The notes beneath the pieces were generated by a model. The model had not been told where the DNA came from. It worked only from the letters and a program-made list of their open reading frames with translations, and made no database searches. DNA of 35,769 bases from Alphaproteobacteria bacterium. GTDB lineage: Bacteria > Pseudomonadota > Alphaproteobacteria > UBA9219. Location of the stretch: assembly GCA_013289265.1 (NCBI GenBank), contig JABDAH010000015.1, forward strand, positions 1 through 35,769, given 5' to 3'. Positions 8,811-17,384 of this stretch are shown piece after piece. Each line of letters starts with the position of its first letter. Position 1 is the stretch's first letter. The position numbers and the translations under genes were made by a program.

Positions 8811-10009
8811 TAGAGGACGGCGATTTCAGGGGATTTTTTCGTCAATAATGAAGCAGATATATGCGTTGTCTTTAGGTCAAACGGAGAAAAGACGGTACAA
8901 ACCTTGCAAGGCGGCAAGTCACGCTTATGTCGGAGCTTGTTCATAATTTCTGAAAACCATACAGCTTCAAACCCATCCTCATAAATATGCCCGAACCGTT
9001 CGTTCCCCATAAAACAGCAGGGCGTCGTTTTGCCTGTGGTTTCGATGAAAATGGATTCGAATGGAGCTACACATTTATCGGCTCCGTTGACTTCCTTCTC
9101 ATCCATAAAGAATTTTCGTCCGTGCACTTGCACACCTAAAGTCGCTCCAAGCTTGCGGGCGCGGCTCAGTTCGTCGTTATATTCCTGTTTCACATTCCAC
9201 AGTACCTTATCCATATGCTGCGGCTGCGCGCAAATATAATGGCCAATACTGACCAATGGTATCTTGAAATCCGCCGCGATCTTGACAAGATCACTTGCCT
9301 CACGAAAATTTCCTGTATTCGCCACCATATGTAGATCGATGCCGCGGCGATCCTCATCATTTAGCATAGGCAGGAATTCACGCAAATTCTCGAGCAAATT
9401 ATCAAAAGTGAACGCCGCGTTCTTGTAACGCATCTGAGTGTCGTAGGTTTCAGCTGTGCCCGCATTCACCGAAATAACCAATTTATGAATTTTTCCGCTT
9501 AACCTCTGTCCCCATGACCGCGAAAGTAAACTGCCATTGGTCGTCAGGAAAATCATGTGCGGCGAAGGATTGATCTGCAGAACATGCTCAACGACTTTTT
9601 CAAATTTTGGATACAGGAAAGGCTCACCCCATCCTGTCAGATCTACAATGCGTGCATGTCGAATGGCATTCGTCAAAACGTGTAGGTTATCGAATTCCAG
9701 TGACGTGCCTTTGTAATCTGCTTCGCGGCAAAAAAAGCAGGCGGCATTGCAGTGAGTATTCAAATGAACGCTAAGAAAAGCCGGGTATGTGTAACGCACC
9801 AGATATTCCGGTAAGCCTTGTCCCGTATACAATTCAGCAGAGCGAGCAAAAATGGCTTGGCCGATCCTGCGGTGAGCGTCGACTTTATCGGTTTGGGAGG
9901 TCTGTAAAAAATCTTCCGTAACTTTTACAAGATTTGCAATGGATTGGTCATGGATATCCACGCCAGATGCGATAGCTTCGACCAATTGTTGTGGTGCGGC
10001 GGAAGGCAT
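8810..10009 (-). CDS. Radical SAM protein with SPASM-type C-terminal domain
   Basis: 399 residues. The [4Fe-4S]/SAM site is C87-N-A-A-C91-F-F-C94, the CxxxCxxC of the radical SAM superfamily, followed by GWGEPFLYP (126-134), a usual second element. The C-terminal region carries Cys313, Cys331, Cys332, Cys368 and Cys371, the spacing of a SPASM domain that binds auxiliary clusters. SPASM enzymes often modify peptides, but many in glycan loci have unknown substrates; dehydrogenation or epimerisation of a sugar or of an acceptor peptide is possible. An N-terminal ~75 residue helical extension precedes the core. AGAGGAA precedes the ATG at 10009. It is divergent from the GT4-GT2 gene. Confidence 0.88.
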   Translation of the reverse strand: MPSAAPQQLVEAIASGVDIHDQSIANLVKVTEDFLQTSQTDKVDAHRRIGQAIFARSAELYTGQGLPEYLVRYTYPAFLSVHLNTHCNAACFFCREADYKGTSLEFDNLHVLTNAIRHARIVDLTGWGEPFLYPKFEKVVEHVLQINPSPHMIFLTTNGSLLSRSWGQRLSGKIHKLVISVNAGTAETYDTQMRYKNAAFTFDNLLENLREFLPMLNDEDRRGIDLHMVANTGNFREASDLVKIAADFKIPLVSIGHYICAQPQHMDKVLWNVKQEYNDELSRARKLGATLGVQVHGRKFFMDEKEVNGADKCVAPFESIFIETTGKTTPCCFMGNERFGHIYEDGFEAVWFSEIMNKLRHKRDLPPCKVCTVFSPFDLKTTHISASLLTKKSPEIAVL

Positions 10010-10121
10010 GCGTTCCTCTTTGCGTTCATAGTACTATTGCCTTGGCACGCTACAACACTTCCTTGATGTGCGCCATAAGAAAGCTGTAAACTAAATTCCT
10101 CGGCATGCTTTCAGGTGACGT

Positions 10122-12095
10122 ATGTACCCAGAGGAAAAAAACGGCCAAACAGGGGCTATAGTATATCCCCCCTTGCCGGTTGAAGGCGTGCCCAGCACGA
10201 GCAGGTTGCGCGTATGCATAGTTATGCATGAGTGCGTCGGACCGACACAAAATAATGGTCTGGGTACGGCTTACACACTTCTCGGCGAAGCTCTTGCTGC
10301 CGAGGGGCATTGTGTCACATTTCTTTATGTGACCAGCAAGTGCGAGCGTCACACTCTTGATTACTGGGCAGAGCATTATAAACAAAAATCCATCGAATTT
10401 GTCTTGCTGCCCAACATTGATGCGATCTCAATCACGGCACCTGACTGGCTGGTCCAGCCTTACCGAATTTATCTATGGTTAAAAAGTCAGACGTTCGATG
10501 TTATCCATTATCCAGAATATCCGGGTCATGGATATTTTATTGCTTTGGCTAAGCATCAGGGGCTGGCTTTTGGCAACACTCTACTATGTCTTGGCACGCA
10601 TGGTCCGAGCATGTGGAGTCGCGAGGCTAATGGATACCAGGTCAATGCTGTGCGTCACCTGGCGACAGATTTTCTTGAACGGCAGGTTGCGGCTTTATCG
10701 GACGTTCTCATCAGCCCCAGCCAAGCGACCATACAATGGATGTTGCAGCAAGAATGGCTATTGCCAGAACGCACCTACGTGCAGCAAAATATTCAGTCAC
10801 CCTATGCTCTGTCGTTAAAACAAATCGAAAAACAGGAGCAGGAAGTATCCTTTAAAGAAATAGTCTTTTTCGGTCGTATCGAACCGCGTAAAGGCTACAA
10901 ATTGTTTTGCGATGCCATCGACCTTTTGCCACAGGATTTGATGCATAAGATTACGGTGACATTCCTGGGTGCATCCACAATTCTTTATAGTGGCGATACT
11001 GCGGACGAGGTAAAACGGCGCGCAACGGTGTGGTCCTGTCCAATTCGGATTATTACCGACAAATCGCACGAAGAAGCGCTCGATTATCTTCATGAACATT
11101 CCTGTCTTGCCGTGATCCCCTCACGCGATGAGGTTATGGGGTACGTCGTGATGGAATGCATAGGCGCCGAGATACCGTTTCTGGCAAGTCGTGTCGGGGG
11201 CATCCCCGAACTGATCGCCGCCGAAGATATTGATCGTGTTTGCTTTTACCCTATTCAGGCGGCGGTTTTGGCCAAGCGGATCGAACAGGCTTTGTATGGT
11301 GGGCAGAAGGCTGCGCATCCTTCCATTGCTTTTGAAGATAATCGGAAAAGATGGATCGATTGGCATAATTGTCATGCACGCTTGAACTCACTATCTCCCG
11401 CGCCTTTTCCTAAAAAAGCCTCCCCGCTTGTGAGTGTAATCCTCGTTTGTTCTGAAGCATCCAGTGTTGATGCGGAGACAAGCGCTTCCATCTCGTCGCA
11501 AGATTATCCCAATATCGAAGTCGTTCACGCGTGCGTCGAGAAGTCATCGAACAAAGCCACAGCTATCAATGACGCTATTAATCGCGCACGTGGCGAGTAT
11601 TTCCAAATCGTGAATAATGGTGATGTATACGTCCCCCATCATCTATCAACTTGTGTACGGGTGGCCGAACGCACCAAAGCCGCAATTCTTACCTCTTGTT
11701 TTGAAACGTGGAGGAACGATATTTCTGATTGCCCGCACGATAAATCGCTTCATCTTTTTCTCGGGCCGGCGCTAAGTGTAGGGGCATTTCTCAACATCTA
11801 TGGAACCGACAGCGCCTTCGTACGCCGCGAGACTTTTTTGGCTCTTGGTGGATATGATGAGAGTCTGGCGCCCGAAGAAACGCATTATCAATTTTATACG
11901 CAGGCAGTTTTAAAGGGATATAATCTCGAAGTCATTCCCGAAATTCTTTTCTGCCGTCGTATTCATTCATACGAATCCGGTGACGATGACATGGAGCCAG
12001 CTTATGATGCGGCGAATCTAAAACCCTACTTTTCCGCTCTTCCCAGAAAATTGAGAGCGATTATCTTCCCACCCGACGGCAACCCCTCACTGTAA
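10122..12095 (+). CDS. Two-module glycosyltransferase, GT4 then GT2
   Basis: 657 residues. Residues ~28-420 form a GT-B fold of family GT4: glycine-rich NNGLGTAYTL near the N-terminus, FFGRIEPRKGYKLF at the start of the donor half, and an E-x7-E element in SRDEVMGYVVME followed by SRVGGIPELI. Residues ~437-640 form a GT-A/GT2-like fold (VSVILVCSEAS, then AINDAINRARGEYFQIVNNGD), but the metal-binding DxD is reduced to NNGD and the DDGS element is missing, so the second module may be weakly active or only bind. AGGTGA precedes the ATG at 10122. The CgeB-like gene starts 10 bases downstream, so the two are co-transcribed. Confidence 0.87.
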   Translation: MYPEEKNGQTGAIVYPPLPVEGVPSTSRLRVCIVMHECVGPTQNNGLGTAYTLLGEALAAEGHCVTFLYVTSKCERHTLDYWAEHYKQKSIEFVLLPNIDAISITAPDWLVQPYRIYLWLKSQTFDVIHYPEYPGHGYFIALAKHQGLAFGNTLLCLGTHGPSMWSREANGYQVNAVRHLATDFLERQVAALSDVLISPSQATIQWMLQQEWLLPERTYVQQNIQSPYALSLKQIEKQEQEVSFKEIVFFGRIEPRKGYKLFCDAIDLLPQDLMHKITVTFLGASTILYSGDTADEVKRRATVWSCPIRIITDKSHEEALDYLHEHSCLAVIPSRDEVMGYVVMECIGAEIPFLASRVGGIPELIAAEDIDRVCFYPIQAAVLAKRIEQALYGGQKAAHPSIAFEDNRKRWIDWHNCHARLNSLSPAPFPKKASPLVSVILVCSEASSVDAETSASISSQDYPNIEVVHACVEKSSNKATAINDAINRARGEYFQIVNNGDVYVPHHLSTCVRVAERTKAAILTSCFETWRNDISDCPHDKSLHLFLGPALSVGAFLNIYGTDSAFVRRETFLALGGYDESLAPEETHYQFYTQAVLKGYNLEVIPEILFCRRIHSYESGDDDMEPAYDAANLKPYFSALPRKLRAIIFPPDGNPSL

Positions 12096-12105
12096 AAACG
12101 GCACC

Positions 12106-13296
12106 ATGTCTTCCAATACCGATCTTCCGCTTGTCATTGGGCTAATCGCGCAGAATGAAAATCAGGCACTCCAAGGTGCCTCGGCCATGTTGAGTAAGGG
12201 ATTCGACAATCATTACCGCCACCGCATCATCGATCTGTGCCGTGAAGACGGGACAAATGACCTTTTAAAGACTTTAAAAGAAGATCGCGTAGCCTTTGCC
12301 TATGGTTTTGCTGGTGTTGGCAGTCAGCTTCAAGTGAGTGATGGTGTTAATCTGTGGACAGCGGCACGTGTCCCTTTCGCGGCGCTTTGGCACGATCACC
12401 CCTGTTACAATTATAGACAGCATTTGGTCAATAGTGCCTATGTTTTTCATTGCTACCATGTACGTGATCACCTGGAAGCCCGGCAGAAGCATCTCCCGGC
12501 AAGTCTAAGCGGTGCGATACTTTTGCCCGCACCCAATGAAATCATGCCGGTTCCGTGGGATCGTCCCATGAAGTTTCGCAAACATGCGATTATTTTTGCC
12601 AAAACTGCGCAATCTCCTACGGATTGGGTTAAAGATTGGCAGAGACATCCCATGCCTTTGCAAAAAGTTTTGCGAACGCTCGCCGAGCTGGCAATACAAA
12701 ATCGTAATATAGATTTAGCCGATATGGCACAAAATCTGTTTTTGGAAAATGGGCTTACTCCTGGCGATCTTGATCTTTTTATGGGAGCTATTCAGGAAGT
12801 CGATGCTTTCATTCGTGGTTGGCGTAGCGACAAATTAGTTCGCGCCCTTTTGCCGCACCCGGCGTTGATTGTGGGGCGCGGATGGGAGTATCTGCACACT
12901 GAGTCTCACCGGGCGAATTTTATTCCACCCGTGCCCAGTCCGGAATGCTGGTCGCTAATATGGGAGTCCAAGATCGTGGCCAACTGCAACCCGTTATGGC
13001 GTGATGGGTTTCATGAACGCGTTTGGGGTGGGTTGATTACCGGCGCGTTTACACTTACGGATCGCACAGTAAAATCGGATGCCCTATTTGGTAACCTAGA
13101 TACATATATAGGTTTTGAATGGCAGGATGATCTTGAGGACGTTGTTGCCTCCACCCTAAGGCGCGCAGAAGATGGCGACTTTGATTATATTCAGACTGCC
13201 AATAAAGTTCTGTCAGAAAGCGGGCTTACGGATTATACAACTTATATCAGACTGATCGGTCTGGAAGCCGAGCGTATTCGCAATCAATTAACTTAA
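12106..13296 (+). CDS. CgeB-like GT-B glycosyltransferase-related protein
   Basis: 396 residues without membrane segments. The best clue is residues 293-320, NCNPLWRDGFHERVWGGLITGAFTLTD, which matches the pattern of the CgeB-like/glycosyltransferase group 1 tail (N-x-x-P ... H-E-R-V ... GA-x-x-LTD). An unusual HDHP motif at 96-99 sits in the N-terminal half, where the acceptor side of a GT-B fold would be. The substrate cannot be read from sequence. It follows the GT4-GT2 gene by ten bases and ends 15 bases before the convergent epimerase gene. Moderately sure of the fold, unsure of the reaction. Confidence 0.65.
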   Translation: MSSNTDLPLVIGLIAQNENQALQGASAMLSKGFDNHYRHRIIDLCREDGTNDLLKTLKEDRVAFAYGFAGVGSQLQVSDGVNLWTAARVPFAALWHDHPCYNYRQHLVNSAYVFHCYHVRDHLEARQKHLPASLSGAILLPAPNEIMPVPWDRPMKFRKHAIIFAKTAQSPTDWVKDWQRHPMPLQKVLRTLAELAIQNRNIDLADMAQNLFLENGLTPGDLDLFMGAIQEVDAFIRGWRSDKLVRALLPHPALIVGRGWEYLHTESHRANFIPPVPSPECWSLIWESKIVANCNPLWRDGFHERVWGGLITGAFTLTDRTVKSDALFGNLDTYIGFEWQDDLEDVVASTLRRAEDGDFDYIQTANKVLSESGLTDYTTYIRLIGLEAERIRNQLT

Positions 13297-13311
13297 TCTA
13301 TATTTCCATCC

Positions 13312-14439
13312 TCATATCCCAGTCTTACGCCATACGTAACGGTTAACGTAATCGACATAGCTTAAAACACATCTGAGAATTTTGCCTGAAACTTCGAGTG
13401 ATCCGTAATCCCTTATTGGGTCAGGAACGAACGTTGATTGCTGCGCCAATGTAATACGCACGGCTTCCACAACGCGCTCGGCTTTCAGTCCAGCCATAAT
13501 CAGCGTACCGGCATCATTGCCTTCGGGATGTTCATGGGTGTTGCGAATATTCACTGCGCACAGGTTCAATAAAGATGATTCTTCTGTAATTGTGCCGCTA
13601 TCGGATAAAACACAAAGAGCTTCCATCTGCAATTTCACATAATCGAAAAAGCCGAAAGGCTTCAGGAAGCGTATACGCTTGTCAAGCTGATCAACACCGA
13701 TAGTCTTCAGACGTTCTTGGGTTCGGGGATGCGTAGAGACGATGATTGGTTTGTTATACGTTTTAACCAATGCTGAAAGGGTCTGGAGTAGATCACCCAA
13801 ATTCTTTGCATCGTCGACATTTTCTTCACGGTGCGCACTAACAAGAAAATAGCCGCGTACGTCCAATCCCAGTTTAGTCAAAACAGATGATTGCGCAATC
13901 TGTGTCGCATAATATTTCAGAACTTCACCCATATGCGAACCGGTTTTTATAATGCGTTCCGCAGGCAACCCTTCTTGAATCAGGTTATGACGCGCTTGTT
14001 CAGTAAGCGTAAGATTGATATCGCTGAGATGATCGATGACCTTACGATTAAGCTCTTCGGGCACATGGGGGTCAAAGCAGCGATTCCCCGCCTCCATATG
14101 AAAAACGGGTATTTTGCGGCGTTTAGCTGCAATAACAGCCATGCTGGAATTGGTGTCACCGTAAATGAGAACAGCTTCAGGCTTAGTCTTCTCCATCACG
14201 GCGTCGACTTTTTCGATCACCCTTCCAATGGTTTGCGCGGCATTAGCTCCTACTGCCTCCAAAAAAAAGTCGGGTTTACGGATACCGAGGTCATCGAAGA
14301 AAATCTGATTAAGTTCGTAATCGTAATTTTGTCCGGTATGGACAATGAGGTTGGTCGTATGCTGGTCAAACGCCGCAATTACGCGTGACATCTTGATAAA
14401 TTCTGGACGCGTGCCGAGAATTGTCATCACTTTAAGCAT
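13312..14439 (-). CDS. UDP-N-acetyl-sugar 2-epimerase (FnlC/WbvD/WecB family)
   Basis: 375 residues from ATG 14439, chosen over a longer frame (14469) because GGAG lies just upstream and MLKVMTILGTRPE is the family's usual N-terminus. Motifs: GTRPE 9-13, D95 in YGDTNS, E116 in HMEAG, PEELNR 127-132 and SAHREEN. Non-hydrolysing 2-epimerases of this family invert C2 of UDP-HexNAc. Placed after a FnlA-type dehydratase and a 4-reductase, it should catalyse the last step, UDP-L-RhaNAc to UDP-L-QuiNAc, or the equivalent to UDP-L-FucNAc. Its start overlaps the end of the dehydratase gene by eight bases, indicating translational coupling. Confidence 0.9.
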   Translation of the reverse strand: MLKVMTILGTRPEFIKMSRVIAAFDQHTTNLIVHTGQNYDYELNQIFFDDLGIRKPDFFLEAVGANAAQTIGRVIEKVDAVMEKTKPEAVLIYGDTNSSMAVIAAKRRKIPVFHMEAGNRCFDPHVPEELNRKVIDHLSDINLTLTEQARHNLIQEGLPAERIIKTGSHMGEVLKYYATQIAQSSVLTKLGLDVRGYFLVSAHREENVDDAKNLGDLLQTLSALVKTYNKPIIVSTHPRTQERLKTIGVDQLDKRIRFLKPFGFFDYVKLQMEALCVLSDSGTITEESSLLNLCAVNIRNTHEHPEGNDAGTLIMAGLKAERVVEAVRITLAQQSTFVPDPIRDYGSLEVSGKILRCVLSYVDYVNRYVWRKTGI

Positions 14440-15454
14440 GGAGTATCTCCGCCATTTGTTCACGCACATAATCGACGGTTAAAAGCAATTCTTTTACTTC
14501 ATCCAGACTGAGGCGCTTGGTGTTGTGAGAGGTATAATCTTCAACCTTATCGACCTTATCATTTCCTTCAATAAAATATTTGTCATAGTTTAAATCGCGA
14601 TTATCACTGGGGATACAATAATAGTGGCCCAGATCAACGGCCCGCGCCATTTCTTCCCATGAGACAAGCGTTTCATAGGTCTTTTCACCGTGGCGCATAC
14701 CGATAGTGCGTACGTCGTTCTTTTTCTTCAGCAAATCTTTTAAGGCCTGCGCCAGGATCTCTATGGTAGCAGCGGGGGCTTTCTGCACAAAAATGTCTCC
14801 CTGTTTCCCATGCGTAAAAGCATATTCCACGAGATCGACTGAATCCTGCAGCGACATCAGGAAACGCGTCATGCCGGGGTTCGTGATCGTCAAGGGAATG
14901 CCCTTTTTCAACTGTTCAATGAATAGGGGGATAACTGAACCGCGCGATGCCATCACGTTTCCATAGCGGGTGGCGCAAAAAATGGTGCCGCCGGATTTAA
15001 TAGTACGTGATTTAGCCACTATCAATTTTTCGGCTAGCGCTTTGGTGATACCCATAGCATTAATGGGATATACGGCTTTGTCAGTACTGAGTAAAACCAC
15101 GCGTTCGACCTTGTTGGCAAGCGCTGACTCCATTACATTTTCGGCGCCCAACGCATTCGTGCGCAAGGCTTCCATCGGATAGAATTCACAGGAAGGAACC
15201 TGTTTTAGAGCTGCTGCATGGAATACATAGTCGACGCCGCGCATAGCCTGATGCAGGCTATCGATATCGCGCACATCACCAATATAAAATTTCAACCGCT
15301 CGTTATTAAAAGCGATGCGCATATCTTCCTGTTTTTTTTCATCACGGCTGAAGATGCGGATTTCCCTGATGTCGGTTTTCAAAAAATGATGGAGTGTGGC
15401 ATGTCCAAACGATCCGGTGCCACCGGTAATCATGAGCGTTTTATCAGCGAACAT
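14432..15454 (-). CDS. UDP-GlcNAc 4,6-dehydratase/5- (and 3-) epimerase (FnlA/CapE/WbvB type)
   Basis: 340-residue extended SDR enzyme. NAD(P) loop GGTGSFG at 11-17. The catalytic segment is STDKAVYPINAMGITK, with M134 and K138 in place of the usual Tyr-x-x-x-Lys; as I recall it, this Met substitution marks the CapE/FnlA subgroup and separates it from PseB. The enzyme converts UDP-GlcNAc to UDP-2-acetamido-2,6-dideoxy-L-hexos-4-ulose, the branch point to UDP-L-FucNAc and UDP-L-QuiNAc. It starts three bases after the reductase gene and overlaps the epimerase gene by eight, giving one tight operon. GlmU, encoded at 23189, supplies the substrate. Confidence 0.92.
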   Translation of the reverse strand: MFADKTLMITGGTGSFGHATLHHFLKTDIREIRIFSRDEKKQEDMRIAFNNERLKFYIGDVRDIDSLHQAMRGVDYVFHAAALKQVPSCEFYPMEALRTNALGAENVMESALANKVERVVLLSTDKAVYPINAMGITKALAEKLIVAKSRTIKSGGTIFCATRYGNVMASRGSVIPLFIEQLKKGIPLTITNPGMTRFLMSLQDSVDLVEYAFTHGKQGDIFVQKAPAATIEILAQALKDLLKKKNDVRTIGMRHGEKTYETLVSWEEMARAVDLGHYYCIPSDNRDLNYDKYFIEGNDKVDKVEDYTSHNTKRLSLDEVKELLLTVDYVREQMAEILHA

Positions 15455-15457
15455 GTC

Positions 15458-16330
15458 TCATCCATTTTTTGTTGGGTTGAAGCTGTACATGCGTTCGATC
15501 AAGACAGGCCATGCCGGCACCTTATAACCGGTGGCAGTCTGGAAACGCGCAGCATCGAGTGAGCGGTCGATCATCACCGTATCATCGGGTATAATATTGA
15601 TTTCCTTGCCGTAAGTTTTTGCAATTAAACTTAACAGATCGTATTTGTTAATCGGTGTAGAGGCTACGTGATAAAGACCGCTCAACTCCTCTCTCGGCAA
15701 GACATAATCACGAATAATATGCGCAAGCTCTACGGTGGGTAGGCCGGAGAAAATCGCACGGCGATATCCTTTGACCGCATTTTGTTCGCCCAGAAACCAG
15801 CTGACTAGGCCGTGTCGACCGCCGCCCAGTTCGGGACCAATAATCGAAGTTCGCAACGTAATCGTATGGGAATATTCAACTTCTCCCAATAATTTTGATC
15901 GGCCATAGAGATCGTTGGCATCAGGAACAGATTCTTCGCCGTAATTCCCCTTGCTACCGGAAAAAACGCAATCAGTACTAATGTGGATAAGACGCGCCTG
16001 AGCAACGCGACATAAGGCCGCCAGACGATGGGGCAAAACACTGTTAAGAAGCAGTGCGCTAAGCGGATTTTTGGCCTCAGGCAACTGCTTAATTAAACCG
16101 ACGCAATTAATGACTACGGTAGGATGTATATCGGCAAAAACTTTGGTCAGGCTGTCTTCACAGGTAACATCGATACCGGAAAGCAGGTGATCCGACGGCA
16201 AATCCAAAAAAAACTGCCGCGCACTTTCTTGTCTCACGGTGCCATAGACATCAAGATTGTGATCGCCAGACAACACTCGCATCATGGCGCAGCCTAGCAT
16301 TCCCGTTGCCCCGAGAACGAGTATCTTCAT
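15458..16330 (-). CDS. RmlD-like NAD(P)H-dependent 4-ketosugar reductase
   Basis: 290-residue SDR of the RmlD type. NADP loop GATGMLG 8-14, Ser/Thr in STDCVFSG 118-125, and catalytic Y142-G-R-S-K146. It is the size of RmlD and lacks the C-terminal cupin domain that FnlB/CapF/WbjC (about 370 residues) carry. In the known pathways an RmlD-like reductase next to a FnlA-type dehydratase and a 2-epimerase is the arrangement of WbvB-WbvR-WbvD, which makes UDP-L-RhaNAc and UDP-L-QuiNAc, so I infer that product rather than UDP-L-FucNAc. It is the first gene of the operon; the promoter should lie in 16331-16575. Confidence 0.88.
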   Translation of the reverse strand: MKILVLGATGMLGCAMMRVLSGDHNLDVYGTVRQESARQFFLDLPSDHLLSGIDVTCEDSLTKVFADIHPTVVINCVGLIKQLPEAKNPLSALLLNSVLPHRLAALCRVAQARLIHISTDCVFSGSKGNYGEESVPDANDLYGRSKLLGEVEYSHTITLRTSIIGPELGGGRHGLVSWFLGEQNAVKGYRRAIFSGLPTVELAHIIRDYVLPREELSGLYHVASTPINKYDLLSLIAKTYGKEINIIPDDTVMIDRSLDAARFQTATGYKVPAWPVLIERMYSFNPTKNG

Positions 16331-16575
16331 TGTCTAATTAACCAATTCTGAAATTGTTTATGATGCTTCATTACCGTCCTACCTAGCATTTTACAGTGTC
16401 GGCCTTTGCCCTGTCTAGTTGGAAACGAGCAGGGATCTCGCTTGTCAATATGTGTACAATGATATAGCTTCACCTTGCTGATCCTACGCTGTTTTTGTAT
16501 GTTGTAGGCTTAAAAATATGCGGCGGGCTATTCTTTGATTTCTAAAATCTCAGCTTCCGGCTAAGGACCATCAAC
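16331..16575. other. Divergent intergenic region
   Basis: 245 bases between the sugar operon and the oxygenase gene, clearly A/T-rich. It must hold promoters for both directions, but I could not pair a convincing -35 with a -10 element and saw no strong dyad or RNA gene. Confidence 0.4.
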
Positions 16576-17361
16576 ATGCAACGTTTAACCCAGCAGGAGC
16601 TCAAACTTGCGTCTGAAAGCTGCGCTTCGAAGTTAAAGGGAGCACTTCCTGAAGTCAATTATTTCACCACGCCATATAGGCATTGTGTCATTGATGATTT
16701 TTTGCCCGCAGATATGGCACAATCATGCCTTAACTCTTTTCCATCACCCGAAGCGCCGGGATGGGACATCGCAAACGACAAAGATATCGAGATTAAGCAG
16801 CGCAGCACATGGAAGTCCGAGTTCGATATTCCAGACGGTATGATCGATGCGGTACGTATTTTAAATGGCGCCCATTTTCTGCAGGCGATGACGCAGCTGA
16901 TCGGTATTCAAAAACTCGTTCCAGATCCCTACTTTTCGGGCGGAGGCCTCAATATAACCAAGCGGGGCGGTATGCTGGATGTTCATGTTGATGGCAACTA
17001 TCATGATAGCAGCGGCCTAAATCGTCGCCTGAATGCTATAATCTACCTAACTCCGGGATGGTTACCGGATTGGGGTGGTGAATTTGGTGTTTATGACAAA
17101 ACAGGCGAAGTATGCGTCAAAAAAATTGCGCCACTTTTTAATAGGTTGGTAGTTTTTGACTCGCACGATTACAGTTTTCATGGATTGCCGGACCCGATTA
17201 ATTTTCCCATCGACATACCGCGTCGCTCCCTGTTGCTCTACTACTACACCAAAGAACCGCGTCCGCCAGAACATGTTTCTGAAAACGCGCCCCACAGCGC
17301 CCTATGGAAAAGGCGCAATCTCAAAGATAAGCGCGGTAACAGAACGCGAGCCTATTCGTAA
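16576..17361 (+). CDS. 2-oxoglutarate/Fe(II)-dependent oxygenase-like protein
   Basis: 261 residues with the double-stranded beta-helix iron site: H137-V-D139 in LDVHVDGNYHD and a distal H202 in YSFHGLPDP, with Arg216/Arg217 about fourteen residues later as the likely 2-oxoglutarate anchor. The ligand order and spacing match the prolyl-4-hydroxylase-like 2OG-Fe(II) oxygenases often found in glycan and methyltransferase clusters. No signal peptide, so cytoplasmic; it could hydroxylate a sugar, a lipid or an acceptor protein side chain. It starts a plus-strand run with a GT4 gene 23 bases later and a GT2 gene after that. Confidence 0.85.
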   Translation: MQRLTQQELKLASESCASKLKGALPEVNYFTTPYRHCVIDDFLPADMAQSCLNSFPSPEAPGWDIANDKDIEIKQRSTWKSEFDIPDGMIDAVRILNGAHFLQAMTQLIGIQKLVPDPYFSGGGLNITKRGGMLDVHVDGNYHDSSGLNRRLNAIIYLTPGWLPDWGGEFGVYDKTGEVCVKKIAPLFNRLVVFDSHDYSFHGLPDPINFPIDIPRRSLLLYYYTKEPRPPEHVSENAPHSALWKRRNLKDKRGNRTRAYS

Positions 17362-17384
17362 TGATTTGTCATAGAAATATGTGA

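Noticed and set aside
10050-10385. Minus-strand 111-residue frame upstream of the GT4-GT2 gene
   Set aside because: It is antisense to the transferase start and promoter region and has no motif or ribosome site.
16426-16460. Possible promoter with TTGTCA and TACAAT in the divergent region
   Set aside because: The two elements are too close together to form a -35/-10 pair.
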